Numbered from the stretch's first letter, positions 9,008-19,357 are shown. The stretch is DNA of 64,000 bases from Martelella endophytica (GCF_000960975.1 NZ_CP010803.1:905501-969500); one strand, 5' to 3'. The notes: generated by a model not told the origin, from the sequence alone. Numbers and translations are program-made.

Positions 9008-9913
9008 TTACTGCACCAGCGGCCCGTCGGCGCCGGCGATCTCGATGCCCTCGATTTCGGCTTCCGCCGCCAGAACCGCGATGAACTGTTGCACCGCCTT
9101 CGACCAGGCCGCAGCTTCCAGCCAGGCGGCAATGCGCGGCCTGACCGCATCGAACGGCAATTGCTCCCCCTCGATGCGCCGATCCATGCGGATGATGTGG
9201 AAACCGTAGCGGGTTTCAACCGGTGAACCGGTCACCTCCCCCTCCGGCAACCGCATCAGCACCGCCTCGAATTCCAGCACCGTGCTGCCCGGCGTAAGCT
9301 GGCCGAGATTGCCGCCCTGTTGCGCCGACGGGCAGGCCGAACGCGCCCGCGCCAATTCGCCGAAGTCAACGGTGCCTACTTCAAGGTCCGCAATCATCTG
9401 CTCGGCCTCGGCGCGTGCCCGCCGCCGGGCGGCCTCGTCGGCCGGGTTTGCGGCAAGCAGGATATGACTTGCCGCGAAGATCGGTTCAGAGCGGAAGCGG
9501 TCCCGGTTGTTGTCGTAGAACCGGCGGCATTCGGCGTCGCCGGCAGAAGGCGCATCGACCGATGCCTCGATCAGCGCCCGGATCGCGGCATCCTCGGCGG
9601 TTTCGGTCTTCCCGTCGGAGGTTGTCTCCGGTGTACCGATCACCTGCTGCTCGGCTGCCTTTTGCAGCAACAGTTCGCGGATGACGAGCGCTTCCGCCGC
9701 AGCCTTCAGCGCCGCTCCGGGATTGTCAGCCGGGTGGTTCTGGGCTTCGGCAAGGATGGCGCTTTCGGCGATCGCGACGCCATTGACGGAAATTTCGGAA
9801 AACACCGGTCGCGCCTTCGGCGGTATTTTCGTGTCGACGGCCTGATAGCCGCCGCCGTGCTCGGGTCCGGCACCGGAGGACTTCGGCTGTTGCGGTGTGA
9901 AGAGGTTGACCAT
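9008..9913 (-). CDS. Parvulin-type peptidylprolyl isomerase (NifM-like)
   Basis: The protein has 301 residues with an N-terminal SurA/NifM-type helical part and a rotamase domain at about 145-240: FAASHILLAANPAD, TVDFGELARARSACPSAQQGGNLG, then ETRYGFHIIRMDRR. No signal peptide is apparent, so it probably acts in the cytoplasm. Isomerases of this type are often encoded directly after narI, where assistance in folding NarGH is inferred. It starts six bases after narI. Confidence 0.88.
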   Translation of the reverse strand: MVNLFTPQQPKSSGAGPEHGGGYQAVDTKIPPKARPVFSEISVNGVAIAESAILAEAQNHPADNPGAALKAAAEALVIRELLLQKAAEQQVIGTPETTSDGKTETAEDAAIRALIEASVDAPSAGDAECRRFYDNNRDRFRSEPIFAASHILLAANPADEAARRRARAEAEQMIADLEVGTVDFGELARARSACPSAQQGGNLGQLTPGSTVLEFEAVLMRLPEGEVTGSPVETRYGFHIIRMDRRIEGEQLPFDAVRPRIAAWLEAAAWSKAVQQFIAVLAAEAEIEGIEIAGADGPLVQ

Positions 9914-9919
9914 TTCTCG

Positions 9920-10639
9920 TCACTCCGCCGGTTTGCCGTTGATACGTGATCCGTCACCCTTCTGCCGGGCGACCTGATAGCCGGGACGCCAGATGTAGCG
10001 CACCGGAACGCTGAGCATGTGCACCAGCCGCGTGAACGGGAAGATGAGCAATATGGTGAGGCCCAGCAAAATATGCGCCTTGAAGATCCAGGCCGCTTCG
10101 GCAACGTAGGATGAGGCGGCGAAGTTGAAGGTGAAGATTCCCTGCGCCCAGCTCATGAATTTCACCATTTCATGGCCATCGAGATGGTGCAGCGACACCG
10201 GGATCGTGCCGAGACCCAGCAGAAGCTGCAGCCAGAGCAGAATGATGATCATGGTGTCGCTGACAGTCGAAGCGGCCCTCACCCGCGCATCGAACAGGCG
10301 GCGATGGACAAGCAGCGTTGCGCCGACAATGCCCATCACCCCGGCAATGCCGCCGGCGACGACGGCCAGCAACTGCTTGGCCCCGTGGCTGATCCCGAGC
10401 GCATCGAAGATCCAGATCGGCGTCAACAGCCCGACAACGTGGCCGGCGAAAATGACCAGCACGCCGACGTGAAAGAGCACCGATCCCCAGATGAGCTGCT
10501 TGCGTCGCAGCAGTTGCGACGAGCCAGAGCGCCAGGAATAGGGCTCGCGATCATAGCGGATAATGGTGCCGAGGATCAGCACCGTGAGCGCGATATAGGG
10601 ATAGATGCCGAAAACGAGGGTGTTGAGATAGGCTGACAT
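9920..10639 (-). CDS. narI: Respiratory nitrate reductase gamma subunit (cytochrome b)
   Basis: A 239-residue membrane protein with about five hydrophobic segments. It begins MSAYLNTLVFGIYPYIALTV. Histidines suited to binding two b hemes sit in LFHVGVLVIFAGHVVG and near the C-terminus in FTRLVHMLSVPVRYIWRPGYQ. NarI takes electrons from quinol and passes them to NarH. The start at 10639 has GGAGA upstream. It follows narJ by ten bases. Confidence 0.95.
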   Translation of the reverse strand: MSAYLNTLVFGIYPYIALTVLILGTIIRYDREPYSWRSGSSQLLRRKQLIWGSVLFHVGVLVIFAGHVVGLLTPIWIFDALGISHGAKQLLAVVAGGIAGVMGIVGATLLVHRRLFDARVRAASTVSDTMIIILLWLQLLLGLGTIPVSLHHLDGHEMVKFMSWAQGIFTFNFAASSYVAEAAWIFKAHILLGLTILLIFPFTRLVHMLSVPVRYIWRPGYQVARQKGDGSRINGKPAE

Positions 10640-10649
10640 GGTCTGTCTC

Positions 10650-11360
10650 CTAGTTCGAAACGGAGCCGGCGACATCGCCGGGTTGACGGTCTGCCGCGCG
10701 CATGCGGGTTCGAAGCCGGTCCGGCCCGCACGCGCCCTCGCCGGCATTGCCGCCGAAGGTGACAGCTTCTTCCTCCCAGATGCGGTCAAGCGCCTTGAGG
10801 TCGTCGGGATCGTCTTCGGGTGCGGCCATCAGCTCCTTCAGAAGCTTCTGGTCAGCCTCAGCCGATGACAGCAGGGACAGCACGGCGAAGACCGATGCAT
10901 AGACGGATTCCCGCTTCTTCAGCCGCTCGCCGATCGCCTCGGTGATGTGCGCCGTCTGGCCGAGCAGGTCTTCCGCCTCAGCTCTGGGGCGGGTGGAGAG
11001 AAACTCGAGGAACAGCGGCAGATAGTCCGGCAGTTCCTTGGCGTCGATCTCGAAACCGCCCGTCTCGTAAAGCGCCATCAGATCGACCATGGCCTGGCCG
11101 CGATCCCGGCTTTCGCCATGGACATGCTCAAAGAGATGCAGCGACAGCGCACGGGTGCGGTCGAAGAGATGGACATAGCGTTCCTGGACCGCGTAGAGAT
11201 CGCGGCCCGCAAGATCGTCGATCAGCCTGCCGAGCGCCACGGCAACGGCCTCCGGCACCGCGGAGGATGCCAGCGCCGCCTTCAGCTCGGGCAGGTCGTC
11301 AAGCAGTTCCCGCTCCGGATAGGACAGAAGCAGGGAGGTAATTTTCAGGGCAATGTTCAT
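10650..11360 (-). CDS. narJ: Nitrate reductase molybdenum cofactor assembly chaperone
   Basis: The protein has 236 residues and a TorD/NarJ-type helical fold: LLLSYPERELLDDLPELKAAL at the N-terminus and the family signature YVHLFDRTRALSLHLFEHVHGESRDRGQAMVDL (given by key parts) in the middle. NarJ holds NarG until cofactor insertion and membrane docking. Its ATG overlaps the narH stop (TGATG), indicating coupling. Confidence 0.93.
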   Translation of the reverse strand: MNIALKITSLLLSYPERELLDDLPELKAALASSAVPEAVAVALGRLIDDLAGRDLYAVQERYVHLFDRTRALSLHLFEHVHGESRDRGQAMVDLMALYETGGFEIDAKELPDYLPLFLEFLSTRPRAEAEDLLGQTAHITEAIGERLKKRESVYASVFAVLSLLSSAEADQKLLKELMAAPEDDPDDLKALDRIWEEEAVTFGGNAGEGACGPDRLRTRMRAADRQPGDVAGSVSN

Positions 11361-12898
11361 CAGACCTGCTCCTTGAAAATATCGGTTGGCGTCGGCACCA
11401 CCTTGCGGCGTCCGGCGCCGAAGAGTTCGGTGTCGCTGTTGCCGCCCGAGCAACCATTGCCGAAGGAGAAGCCGCAGGAGCCGCGCACATCGTAAGCGTC
11501 CTCGGAAACCTCGCGGTGCGTGGTCGGGATGACGAAACGGTCCTCGTAATTGGCAATCGCCATCACGTGGTACATGTCCTCGATCATCTGGCCGGTGAGG
11601 CCGACGCGTTCGGCGATCGCCTTGTCGTCGACGCCGTCGACGGTTTTCGAACGCATATAGGCGCGCATGGCAAGCATGCGTTCCAGCGCGTTCACCACCG
11701 GCTCCTCCTTGCCCGCCGTCAGAAGATTGGCGAGGTAGCGCACCGGGATGCGCAGCGATTTCACGTCCGGCATATCGCCATCGAGACCAAGCTTGCCGGC
11801 TTCGGCGGCCGACTGGACCGGCGAGAGCGGCGGTACATACCAGACCATCGGCAGGGTGCGGTATTCCGGATGCAGCGGAAACGCCACCTTCCAGTCGATC
11901 GCCATCTTGTAGACCGGTGAATTCTTCGCCGCCTTCAGCCAGTCTTCCGGCACGCCGTCCCTGCGGGCCTGTTCGATGACGGCCGGATCATTCGGATCGA
12001 GGAACACCTTGAGCTGTTCTTCATAGAGATCCTGCTCGTTTGCCGTCGAGGCGGCTTCCGAGATCCGATCGGCGTCGTAGAGAATGACGCCGAGATAGCG
12101 GATACGGCCGACACAGGTTTCCGAGCAGACCGTCGGCTGTCCGGCCTCGATGCGCGGATAGCAGAAGATGCACTTTTCCGATTTTCCGGTATTCCAGTTG
12201 TAATAGATCTTCTTGTAGGGACAACCCGACACGCACATGCGCCAGCCGCGACATTTTTCCTGGTCGATCAGAACAATGCCGTCATCCTCGCGCTTGTAGA
12301 TCGCGCCGGAGGGACAGGCGGCGACGCAGGTCGGGTTCAGACAGTGCTCGCAAAGGCGCGGCAGATACATCATGAAGGTGTTTTCGAACTGGCCGTAAAT
12401 TTCCTTCTCCACGCCTTCGAAATTCACGTCCTTCGACCGCTTCTCGAATTCGCCGCCGAGGATTTCCTCCCAGTTCGGACCCCATTCGATCTTCTCCATC
12501 CGCTCACCGGTGAGCTTCGAGCGCGGCCGGGCCGTTGGCATGGTCTTGCTTTCGCCAGCGGTCTGGAGATGTCCGTAATCAAAATCGAAGGGTTCGTAGT
12601 AGTCGTCGATTTCCGGCAAGTCGGGATTGGCGAAGATCTTGGCGAGGATGCGCCATTTGGCGCCCATCTTCGGCTCGATCCTGCCGTTCTTCTTGCGAAC
12701 CCATCCACCATTCCACTTCTTCTGGTTTTCCCATTCCTTGGGAAAGCCGATCCCCGGCTTGGTCTCGACATTGTTGAACCAGGCGTATTCAACGCCCTCG
12801 CGGTTCGTCCAGACATTCTTGCAGGTGACGGAGCAGGTGTGGCACCCGATGCATTTATCGAGATTGAGCACCATGCCGATCTGTGCACGGACCTTCAT
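11360..12898 (-). CDS. narH: Respiratory nitrate reductase beta subunit (iron-sulfur)
   Basis: A 512-residue protein with four ferredoxin-like cysteine groups: CIGCHTCSVTCKN at the N-terminus, then CEHCLNPTCVAACPSGA, CRGWRMCVSGCPYKK and CIFCYPRIEAGQPTVCSETC. The tryptophan in CRGWRMC marks the [3Fe-4S] cluster typical of NarH. It transfers electrons from NarI to NarG on the cytoplasmic face. Its start overlaps the narG stop as ATGA. Confidence 0.97.
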   Translation of the reverse strand: MKVRAQIGMVLNLDKCIGCHTCSVTCKNVWTNREGVEYAWFNNVETKPGIGFPKEWENQKKWNGGWVRKKNGRIEPKMGAKWRILAKIFANPDLPEIDDYYEPFDFDYGHLQTAGESKTMPTARPRSKLTGERMEKIEWGPNWEEILGGEFEKRSKDVNFEGVEKEIYGQFENTFMMYLPRLCEHCLNPTCVAACPSGAIYKREDDGIVLIDQEKCRGWRMCVSGCPYKKIYYNWNTGKSEKCIFCYPRIEAGQPTVCSETCVGRIRYLGVILYDADRISEAASTANEQDLYEEQLKVFLDPNDPAVIEQARRDGVPEDWLKAAKNSPVYKMAIDWKVAFPLHPEYRTLPMVWYVPPLSPVQSAAEAGKLGLDGDMPDVKSLRIPVRYLANLLTAGKEEPVVNALERMLAMRAYMRSKTVDGVDDKAIAERVGLTGQMIEDMYHVMAIANYEDRFVIPTTHREVSEDAYDVRGSCGFSFGNGCSGGNSDTELFGAGRRKVVPTPTDIFKEQV

Positions 12899-15800
12899 TC
12901 TGCGGCCTCCTTTTCTGCAAGGCTTGGGGTATCGTCCATCCAGTCGACATTTTCGAGCTTGCGGACGACGACGAATTCATCGCGGTTGGCGCCTACGGTC
13001 CCGTAGTAGTTGAAACCGTAGGACTGGTGGGCGTAACCGCCGATCATGTGGGTGGGCTTCGGGATCACGCGGGTGACGGAGTTGTGAATGCCGCCGCGCT
13101 GGCCGGTCAGCGGTGAGCCGGGCGTGTTCACGATCTTTTCCTGCGCGTGGTACATGAAGATCGTGCCGTCCTTCATGCGTTGGGAAACAACCGCGCGGGC
13201 GACGAGCGCGCCATTGGCGTTGTAGACCTCGACCCAGTCATTATCGACAATGCTGGCGCGGGCAGCATCCGGCTCGGAAATCCACACCACCGGCCCGCCG
13301 CGATTGAGCGTCAGCATCAGCAGGTTGTCGGTATAGGTGGAGTGGATGCCCCATTTCTGGTGCGGCGTGATGAAGTTCAGCACCAGATGCGGCTGGCCAT
13401 CGAGACGCGCCTCGATCGCCGGCGTCACGGTTCCGGTATCGATCGGCGGGCGGTAGACGCAGAAGGCCTCGCCGAAGGCCCGCATCCAAAGATGGTCCTG
13501 ATAGAGCTGCTGCCGCCCGGAAAGCGTGCGCCACGGGATCAGTTCGTGAACATTGGTGTAGCAGGCGTTGTAGCAGACCTTTTCCGATTCCAGCCCCGAC
13601 CATGTCGGCGAGGAGATGATCTTGCGCGGCTGGGCGACGATGTCGCGGAAGCGGATTTTTTCGTCCTCTTTCGGAAGCGCCAGATGGGTGTGGTCGCGCC
13701 CGGTGATGGCCGAGAGCGCTTCCCAGGCCTTGACCGCGACCTCGCCATTGGTTTCCGGCGCGAGCGACAGGATCACCTCGGAGGCGTCGATATCGGTCTC
13801 GATTCTCGGACGGCCTTTCGAGGCGCCCTCTTCCGTCACCGTGCCATTCAGCTTGCCGAGCAGGCCGACTTCATCTTCGGTGTTCCAGGAAATGCCTTTG
13901 CCGCCATTGCCGAGCGTATCGAGCAGCGGACCGACGGAGGTGAAGCGCTTGTAGAGATTGGGATAATCCCGCTCGACCACGGCAACCGTCGGCATGGTCT
14001 TGCCCGGAACCGCATCGGTTTCGCCCTTCTTCCAGTCCTTCACATCGAAGGGCTGGGCCAGTTCGCCGGGGGTGTCGTGCAGGGTCGGCACCAGCACGAT
14101 ATCCTTTTCGACGCCCAGCACTTCCGGCGCGACCTCGGAAAACGTCTTTGCGATACCCTTGAAGATTTCCCAGTCCGAGCGCGACTGCCAGGCCGGATCG
14201 GCCGCACTGGTCAGCGGGTGGATGAAGGGGTGCATGTCGGAAGTGTTGAGGTCGTTCTTCTCGTACCATGTCGCCGTCGGCAGAACGATGTCGGAATAGA
14301 CGCAGGTGGTCGACATGCGGAAATCGAGCGTGACCAGAAGGTCGAGCTTTCCTTCCGGCGCCTCGTCATGCCAGACAGCCTCCTTGACCTCCTGACGGCC
14401 CTCGTCGCCGAGGTCCTTGCCGAGCAGGCCATGGGATGTGCCAAGCAGGTGCTTGAGGAAATATTCATGCCCCTTGCCCGACGAGCCAAGCAGGTTGGAG
14501 CGCCACACGAACATGTTGCGCGGCCAGTTCTCCTCCGCGTCCGGGTCCTCGCAGGACATGGACAGCGTGCCGGATTTCAGCGCTTCGGCCACATAAACGG
14601 CAGGCTTTTGGCCGGAGGCTTCCGCCGCGCGGGCGACTTCCAGCGGGTTGGCGCGCAATTGCGGGGCGGATGGCAGCCAGCCCATCCGCTCGGCGCAGAT
14701 ATTGTAGTCGATCAGCGTGGCATCCCACGGGCCTTCGGGCGCGGTCGGCGACAGAAGCTCATCCACCTTCACGGTCTCGTAGCGCCACTGGTCGGTGTGG
14801 GCATAGAAGAACGACGTCGAGTTCATGTGGCGCGGCGGGCGCTGCCAGTCGAGGCCGAAGGCCAGCGGCAGCCATCCCGTCTGCGGGCGCAGCTTCTCCT
14901 GGCCGACATAATGGCTCCAGCCGCCGCCGGACTGCCCGATACAGCCGCACATCACCAGCATGTTGATGATGCCGCGGTAGTTCATGTCCATGTGGTACCA
15001 GTGGTTCAGCCCGGCGCCGAGAATGACCATGGAACGGCCATTGGTCTTTTCCGCGTTGCCCGCAAAGGCGCGGGCGGTGGCGATGATCTGTTCGCGCGGA
15101 ACGCCGGTGATCTTTTCCGCCCAGGCCGGCGTGTAAGGCGTTGCATCATCGAAGGAGGTCGCGACATTCTCGCCGCCGAAGCCACGGTCGAGCCCGTAAT
15201 TGGCCACGAACAGGTCGAACACCGTCGCGACAACCGCCTCGCCGTCTGCCAGCGCGACGCGGCGAACCGGCACCTTGCGCGCCAGAACGTCGTCATGGTC
15301 CGTGCCCTCGAAATAGTCGTGCGCCCGACTGCCGAAATAGGGGAAGGCGACGTCTTCGACATCGTCATGCTTTTCGGCAAGGCTCATCACCAGATTGATA
15401 TCGCTGCCCGCGCCATCCTTCTGCTCGAGGTTCCACTTGCCCTTCTCGCCCCAGCGATAGCCCGCCGACCCGCGCGGCGCGACGACGGCACTGGTCTTTG
15501 CGTCGAAGCCGACCGTCTTCCATTCGGGATTGTTGCTTTCGCCGAGACCATCCTTGAAGTCGGAGGCGCGAAGGAAACGCTCCGGCACGAGGAGGCCGTC
15601 CTTCTTCACCAGCCGCACCAGCATCGGCATGTCGGTGTAGCGGCGACAGTAATCGTCGAAATAGCCGACCGTCCGGTCGAGGTGGTACTCGCGCAGGATC
15701 ACGTGGCCGAGCGCCATGGCAAGCGCCGCGTCAGTGCCCTGTTTCGGGTGCAGCCAGAGATCGGAGAATTTCGCGGCTTCCGAATAGTCCGGCGAGACGA

Positions 15801-16638
15801 CCACCGACTTCGTGCCCTTGTAGCGCACCTCCGTATAGAAATGCGCGTCGGGCGTTCGGGTCTGTGGCACGTTGGAGCCCCAGAGCATCAGGAAGCCGGC
15901 ATTGTACCAGTCGGCCGATTCCGGCACGTCGGTCTGCTCACCCCAGGTCATCGGCGAGGCCGGCGGCAGGTCGCAATACCAGTCGTAAAACGACATGCAG
16001 GTGCCGCCGAGCAGCGACAGGTAGCGGGACCCGGCCGCGTAAGAGACCATCGACATCGCCGGGATCGGCGAAAATCCGATGACGCGGTCGGGCCCCCACC
16101 TCTTCGCGGTATAGGCATTCGCCGCCGCGATGAGCTCGTTGACCTCGTCCCAGGTGGCGCGCACAAAGCCGCCGAGGCCGCGCACCTTGATATAGTCGGC
16201 GCGCTTTGCCGGATCCTCCTGAATGGCGCGCCAGGCGGCGACCGGGCTCTTGTCAGCACGTTCCTTGCGCCAGAGCTTCAGGAGCCGCGCGCGGATCAGC
16301 GGGTATTTCACCCGGTTGGCAGAATACATGTACCAGCTGTAGCTCGCGCCACGCGAACAGCCGCGCGGCTCGTGGTTGGGCATATCCGGCCTTGTGCGCG
16401 GATAGTCGGTCTGCTGGGTTTCCCAGGTTACGATCTCGCCCTTGACGTAAATCTTCCACGAACAGGAGCCCGTGCAGTTCACCCCATGGGTGGAGCGCAC
16501 GATCTTGTCGTGCTGCCAGCGCTTGCGATAGGCGTCCTCCCAGTCGCGGTTTTCATTGGTGGTGACGCCGTGGCCATCGGAGAATGTGCCGACATTCTTG
16601 CGCGCCAGAAAGTTGAGGCGGTCGAGGAGAAGAGACAT
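12895..16638 (-). CDS. narG: Respiratory nitrate reductase alpha subunit
   Basis: A 1247-residue catalytic subunit of the usual NarG length. The N-terminus has the histidine-type [4Fe-4S] site in STHGVNCTGSCSWKIY with the last cysteine in EPRGCSRG. CMSFYDWYCDLPPASPM carries the aspartate expected to bind molybdenum. The C-terminal part includes the dinucleotide-binding fold (PHLVLNFITPHQKWGIHSTY). No Tat signal is present, as for membrane-bound NarG facing the cytoplasm. AAGGAACGG lies upstream of the start. It is 24 bases after narK. Confidence 0.97.
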   Translation of the reverse strand: MSLLLDRLNFLARKNVGTFSDGHGVTTNENRDWEDAYRKRWQHDKIVRSTHGVNCTGSCSWKIYVKGEIVTWETQQTDYPRTRPDMPNHEPRGCSRGASYSWYMYSANRVKYPLIRARLLKLWRKERADKSPVAAWRAIQEDPAKRADYIKVRGLGGFVRATWDEVNELIAAANAYTAKRWGPDRVIGFSPIPAMSMVSYAAGSRYLSLLGGTCMSFYDWYCDLPPASPMTWGEQTDVPESADWYNAGFLMLWGSNVPQTRTPDAHFYTEVRYKGTKSVVVSPDYSEAAKFSDLWLHPKQGTDAALAMALGHVILREYHLDRTVGYFDDYCRRYTDMPMLVRLVKKDGLLVPERFLRASDFKDGLGESNNPEWKTVGFDAKTSAVVAPRGSAGYRWGEKGKWNLEQKDGAGSDINLVMSLAEKHDDVEDVAFPYFGSRAHDYFEGTDHDDVLARKVPVRRVALADGEAVVATVFDLFVANYGLDRGFGGENVATSFDDATPYTPAWAEKITGVPREQIIATARAFAGNAEKTNGRSMVILGAGLNHWYHMDMNYRGIINMLVMCGCIGQSGGGWSHYVGQEKLRPQTGWLPLAFGLDWQRPPRHMNSTSFFYAHTDQWRYETVKVDELLSPTAPEGPWDATLIDYNICAERMGWLPSAPQLRANPLEVARAAEASGQKPAVYVAEALKSGTLSMSCEDPDAEENWPRNMFVWRSNLLGSSGKGHEYFLKHLLGTSHGLLGKDLGDEGRQEVKEAVWHDEAPEGKLDLLVTLDFRMSTTCVYSDIVLPTATWYEKNDLNTSDMHPFIHPLTSAADPAWQSRSDWEIFKGIAKTFSEVAPEVLGVEKDIVLVPTLHDTPGELAQPFDVKDWKKGETDAVPGKTMPTVAVVERDYPNLYKRFTSVGPLLDTLGNGGKGISWNTEDEVGLLGKLNGTVTEEGASKGRPRIETDIDASEVILSLAPETNGEVAVKAWEALSAITGRDHTHLALPKEDEKIRFRDIVAQPRKIISSPTWSGLESEKVCYNACYTNVHELIPWRTLSGRQQLYQDHLWMRAFGEAFCVYRPPIDTGTVTPAIEARLDGQPHLVLNFITPHQKWGIHSTYTDNLLMLTLNRGGPVVWISEPDAARASIVDNDWVEVYNANGALVARAVVSQRMKDGTIFMYHAQEKIVNTPGSPLTGQRGGIHNSVTRVIPKPTHMIGGYAHQSYGFNYYGTVGANRDEFVVVRKLENVDWMDDTPSLAEKEAAE

Positions 16639-16662
16639 GATCCGTTCCTTTGTTTCGGGCGA

Positions 16663-19338
16663 TTAGCAGGGCACCGGCGCATTGCGGCGGGTGTAGTAGA
16701 AGAAGGTCAGCAGGGCGCAGAGCACGTAGAAGATGCCGAAGCCCCACAGCGCCATATCCGGTCCGCCGGTCATCGAGATCGAGGTGCCGTAGGATTTCGG
16801 AATGAAGAACGCCCCGTAGGCTGCGATTGCCGAGGTGAAGGCGATGATTGCGGCGCTCTCGCGATCCGTCTGCTTCTGCAGAGCGCCCGCATCCAGTTCC
16901 GGCATCAGCCGCGGCACTTCCTGGCGCATGATCGCCGGGATCATTTGGAAGGTCGACGCATTGCCGACGCCGGTGAGGAAGAACAGCGCCATGAAGCAGG
17001 CGAAGAAGGCCCAGAAGTTGCCGCCCTCACCGCCATGCGGCAGGAATTGCAGCACGCCGACCACAGCGACGAACATGCCGACGAAGGTCCAGAAGGTCAC
17101 CCGGCCGCCGCCGAAACGATCGGAAATCCAGCCCGTGCCCGCCCGGCTCAGCGCACCGACCAGCGGGCCGAGGAAAGCGTAGGACAGAGCATTGACCTCG
17201 GGGAACTGGGTTTTCATCAGCAGCGGGAAACCCGCCGAATAGCCAATGAACGAGCCGAATGTGCCGGTATAGAGAATGCACATGATCCAGTTATGGAAGC
17301 GGGAGAAGATCACGGCCTGATCGGCAAAGGAGGCCTTCGCCGAGGCGATGTCGTTCATGCCGAAATAGGCGGCGACGGTGGCGGCGATGATGAACGGCAC
17401 CCAGACGAAACCGGCATTCTGCAGCCACAGCCTTCCGCCATCCGACAGCGCCTGCGGTTCGCCGCCAAGCGCGCCGAAGACGCCCATGGTGATAACGAGC
17501 GGCACCAGGAACTGCATGACCGAGACCCCGAGATTGCCGAGACCGGCATTCATGGCCAGCGCATTGCCCTTTTCGGCCTTGGGGAAGAAGAAGCTGATAT
17601 TGGCCATGGACGAGGCGAAATTGCCGCCGCCGAGACCGCACAGAAGCGCCAGAACCAGGAAGATCAGATAGGGCGTTTCCGGGTTCTGCACCGCATAGCC
17701 GATGCCCATGGCCGGCAGCAGCAGCGAGGCGGTGGAAAGCGTGGTCCACAGCCGTCCGCCAAAGATCGGCACCATGAAGGAATAGAAAATCCTGAGCGTG
17801 GCGCCCGAAAGACCCGGCAACGCCGCCAGCCAGAAGAGCTGGGCATCGGTGAAATTGAAGCCGATGGCAGGAAGCCGCGCGACCACGACCGACCAGACCA
17901 TCCAGACCGAAAAGGCCAGAAGCAGCGCGGGAATGGAAATCCAGAGATTACGCTTGGCGATCTTCCGCCCGGACTGTTCCCAGAAGGTCTTGTCCTCTGG
18001 GTTCCATTCGGTGAGCGTCGCTGCGGAAGTCTTCGGCGTCATGCCCTCGAATTCCGGCAGCTCCGGCAGGGTGTCGGTCGTGGCCCGGTTGCGGCGCTCC
18101 ATCTGCCGGATGGAGAGATGCATCCATGTCAGGGCTACCAGCACCAGCACGAACAGGAAGGCGAAGCAGGTGGTGTAGACGCCGGTCAGGTCCAGAAGCG
18201 TGCCGAACACGATCGGCAGAACGAAGCCGCCAAGACCGCCGATCATGCCGACGAGACCGCCGACCGAGCCGACATTTTCGGGATAATAGACCGGGATATG
18301 CTTGTAGACCGCCGCCTTGCCGAGGCTCATGAAGAAACCGAGACAGAAGATCATCAGCACGAAGGCGCCGAAGCTCATCGCCGTCGTAAAGATGATGTCC
18401 CCGCCCTTGGCGTGGATCGTGTAGCTGGTCGGCGGATAGGACAGCATGAACAGCAGCAGCAGCGCGAAGCCGAAGGTCCAGTACATCACCGAGCGTGCGC
18501 CGAACCGGTCGGCCAGATGCCCACCATAGGCGCGGAACAGGCTCGCCGACAGCGAGAACGCGGCCGCCGCCATGCCCGCGGTGCGGATATCGACGCCGTA
18601 GACATCAACGAGGTAGTGCGGCAGCCACAGCGCCAGCGCGACGAATGCGCCGAAGACGAAGAAATAGTAGAGCGAGAAGCGCCAGACCTGCAGGTTCTTC
18701 AGCGGCGCAAGCTGGGCCGCGACCGTGGTGGCCTTCGCGCCGGAACGCCGGCGGGCTTCGAACACCGGGTCATGTTTCGAGAACACGAAAAAGATAACGG
18801 CAATGGCCGCCAGAGCGAAGGCCCAGACATTGGCGACCGCCTGCCAGCCGAAAGCCACCATGACGAAGGGCGCGCCGAATTTGGTTACCGCCGCGCCGAC
18901 ATTGCCGGCGCCGAAAATGCCGAGCGCCGTGCCCTGCTTTTCCGGCGGATACCAGTGCGACACATAGGTGACGCCGACGGCAAAGGAGCCGCCGGCGAGA
19001 CCGACGCCAAGGGCGGCGAGCAGAAACAGCGGATAGGTCGTGGCGCTGGTCAGAAGAAAGGTCGCCGCCGCAGCCAGCAGCATCTGCAACGGAAAAACCA
19101 GCCGTCCGCCATATTGCTCGGTCCAGATGCCGAGCATCAGCCGCGACAGCGAGCCGGTGAGAACCGGCGTCGCCACCAGAATGCCGAACTGGGTTTCGGA
19201 AAGGCCGAGTTCGCCTTTGATCTCGACCCCGATGATGGCGAAGAGCGTCCAGACCGCGAAGCAGACCGTGAAGGCCACCGTGCTGAGACAGAGCGCCCGA
19301 CGCTGGTCGTTTCGCGAAACACCATCAACTGCAGACAT
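16663..19338 (-). CDS. narK: Fused NarK1-NarK2 nitrate/nitrite transporter
   Basis: The protein has 891 residues, about twice a single MFS carrier, with two complete NarK-like halves. Half 1 (about 1-430) has FGAGNVGAAVTKFGAP; half 2 (about 465-891) starts KRNLWISIPALLLAF and has NAGLGNLGVSVMQFLVP, both matching the nitrate signature. Fused NarK1-NarK2 carriers are known from Paracoccus, where the halves differ in proton-nitrate symport and nitrate/nitrite exchange. It is the first gene of the nar operon, behind a NarR/FNR-type operator. Confidence 0.95.
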   Translation of the reverse strand: MSAVDGVSRNDQRRALCLSTVAFTVCFAVWTLFAIIGVEIKGELGLSETQFGILVATPVLTGSLSRLMLGIWTEQYGGRLVFPLQMLLAAAATFLLTSATTYPLFLLAALGVGLAGGSFAVGVTYVSHWYPPEKQGTALGIFGAGNVGAAVTKFGAPFVMVAFGWQAVANVWAFALAAIAVIFFVFSKHDPVFEARRRSGAKATTVAAQLAPLKNLQVWRFSLYYFFVFGAFVALALWLPHYLVDVYGVDIRTAGMAAAAFSLSASLFRAYGGHLADRFGARSVMYWTFGFALLLLFMLSYPPTSYTIHAKGGDIIFTTAMSFGAFVLMIFCLGFFMSLGKAAVYKHIPVYYPENVGSVGGLVGMIGGLGGFVLPIVFGTLLDLTGVYTTCFAFLFVLVLVALTWMHLSIRQMERRNRATTDTLPELPEFEGMTPKTSAATLTEWNPEDKTFWEQSGRKIAKRNLWISIPALLLAFSVWMVWSVVVARLPAIGFNFTDAQLFWLAALPGLSGATLRIFYSFMVPIFGGRLWTTLSTASLLLPAMGIGYAVQNPETPYLIFLVLALLCGLGGGNFASSMANISFFFPKAEKGNALAMNAGLGNLGVSVMQFLVPLVITMGVFGALGGEPQALSDGGRLWLQNAGFVWVPFIIAATVAAYFGMNDIASAKASFADQAVIFSRFHNWIMCILYTGTFGSFIGYSAGFPLLMKTQFPEVNALSYAFLGPLVGALSRAGTGWISDRFGGGRVTFWTFVGMFVAVVGVLQFLPHGGEGGNFWAFFACFMALFFLTGVGNASTFQMIPAIMRQEVPRLMPELDAGALQKQTDRESAAIIAFTSAIAAYGAFFIPKSYGTSISMTGGPDMALWGFGIFYVLCALLTFFYYTRRNAPVPC

Positions 19339-19357
19339 GACTTGCCCCCTAAGGCTC

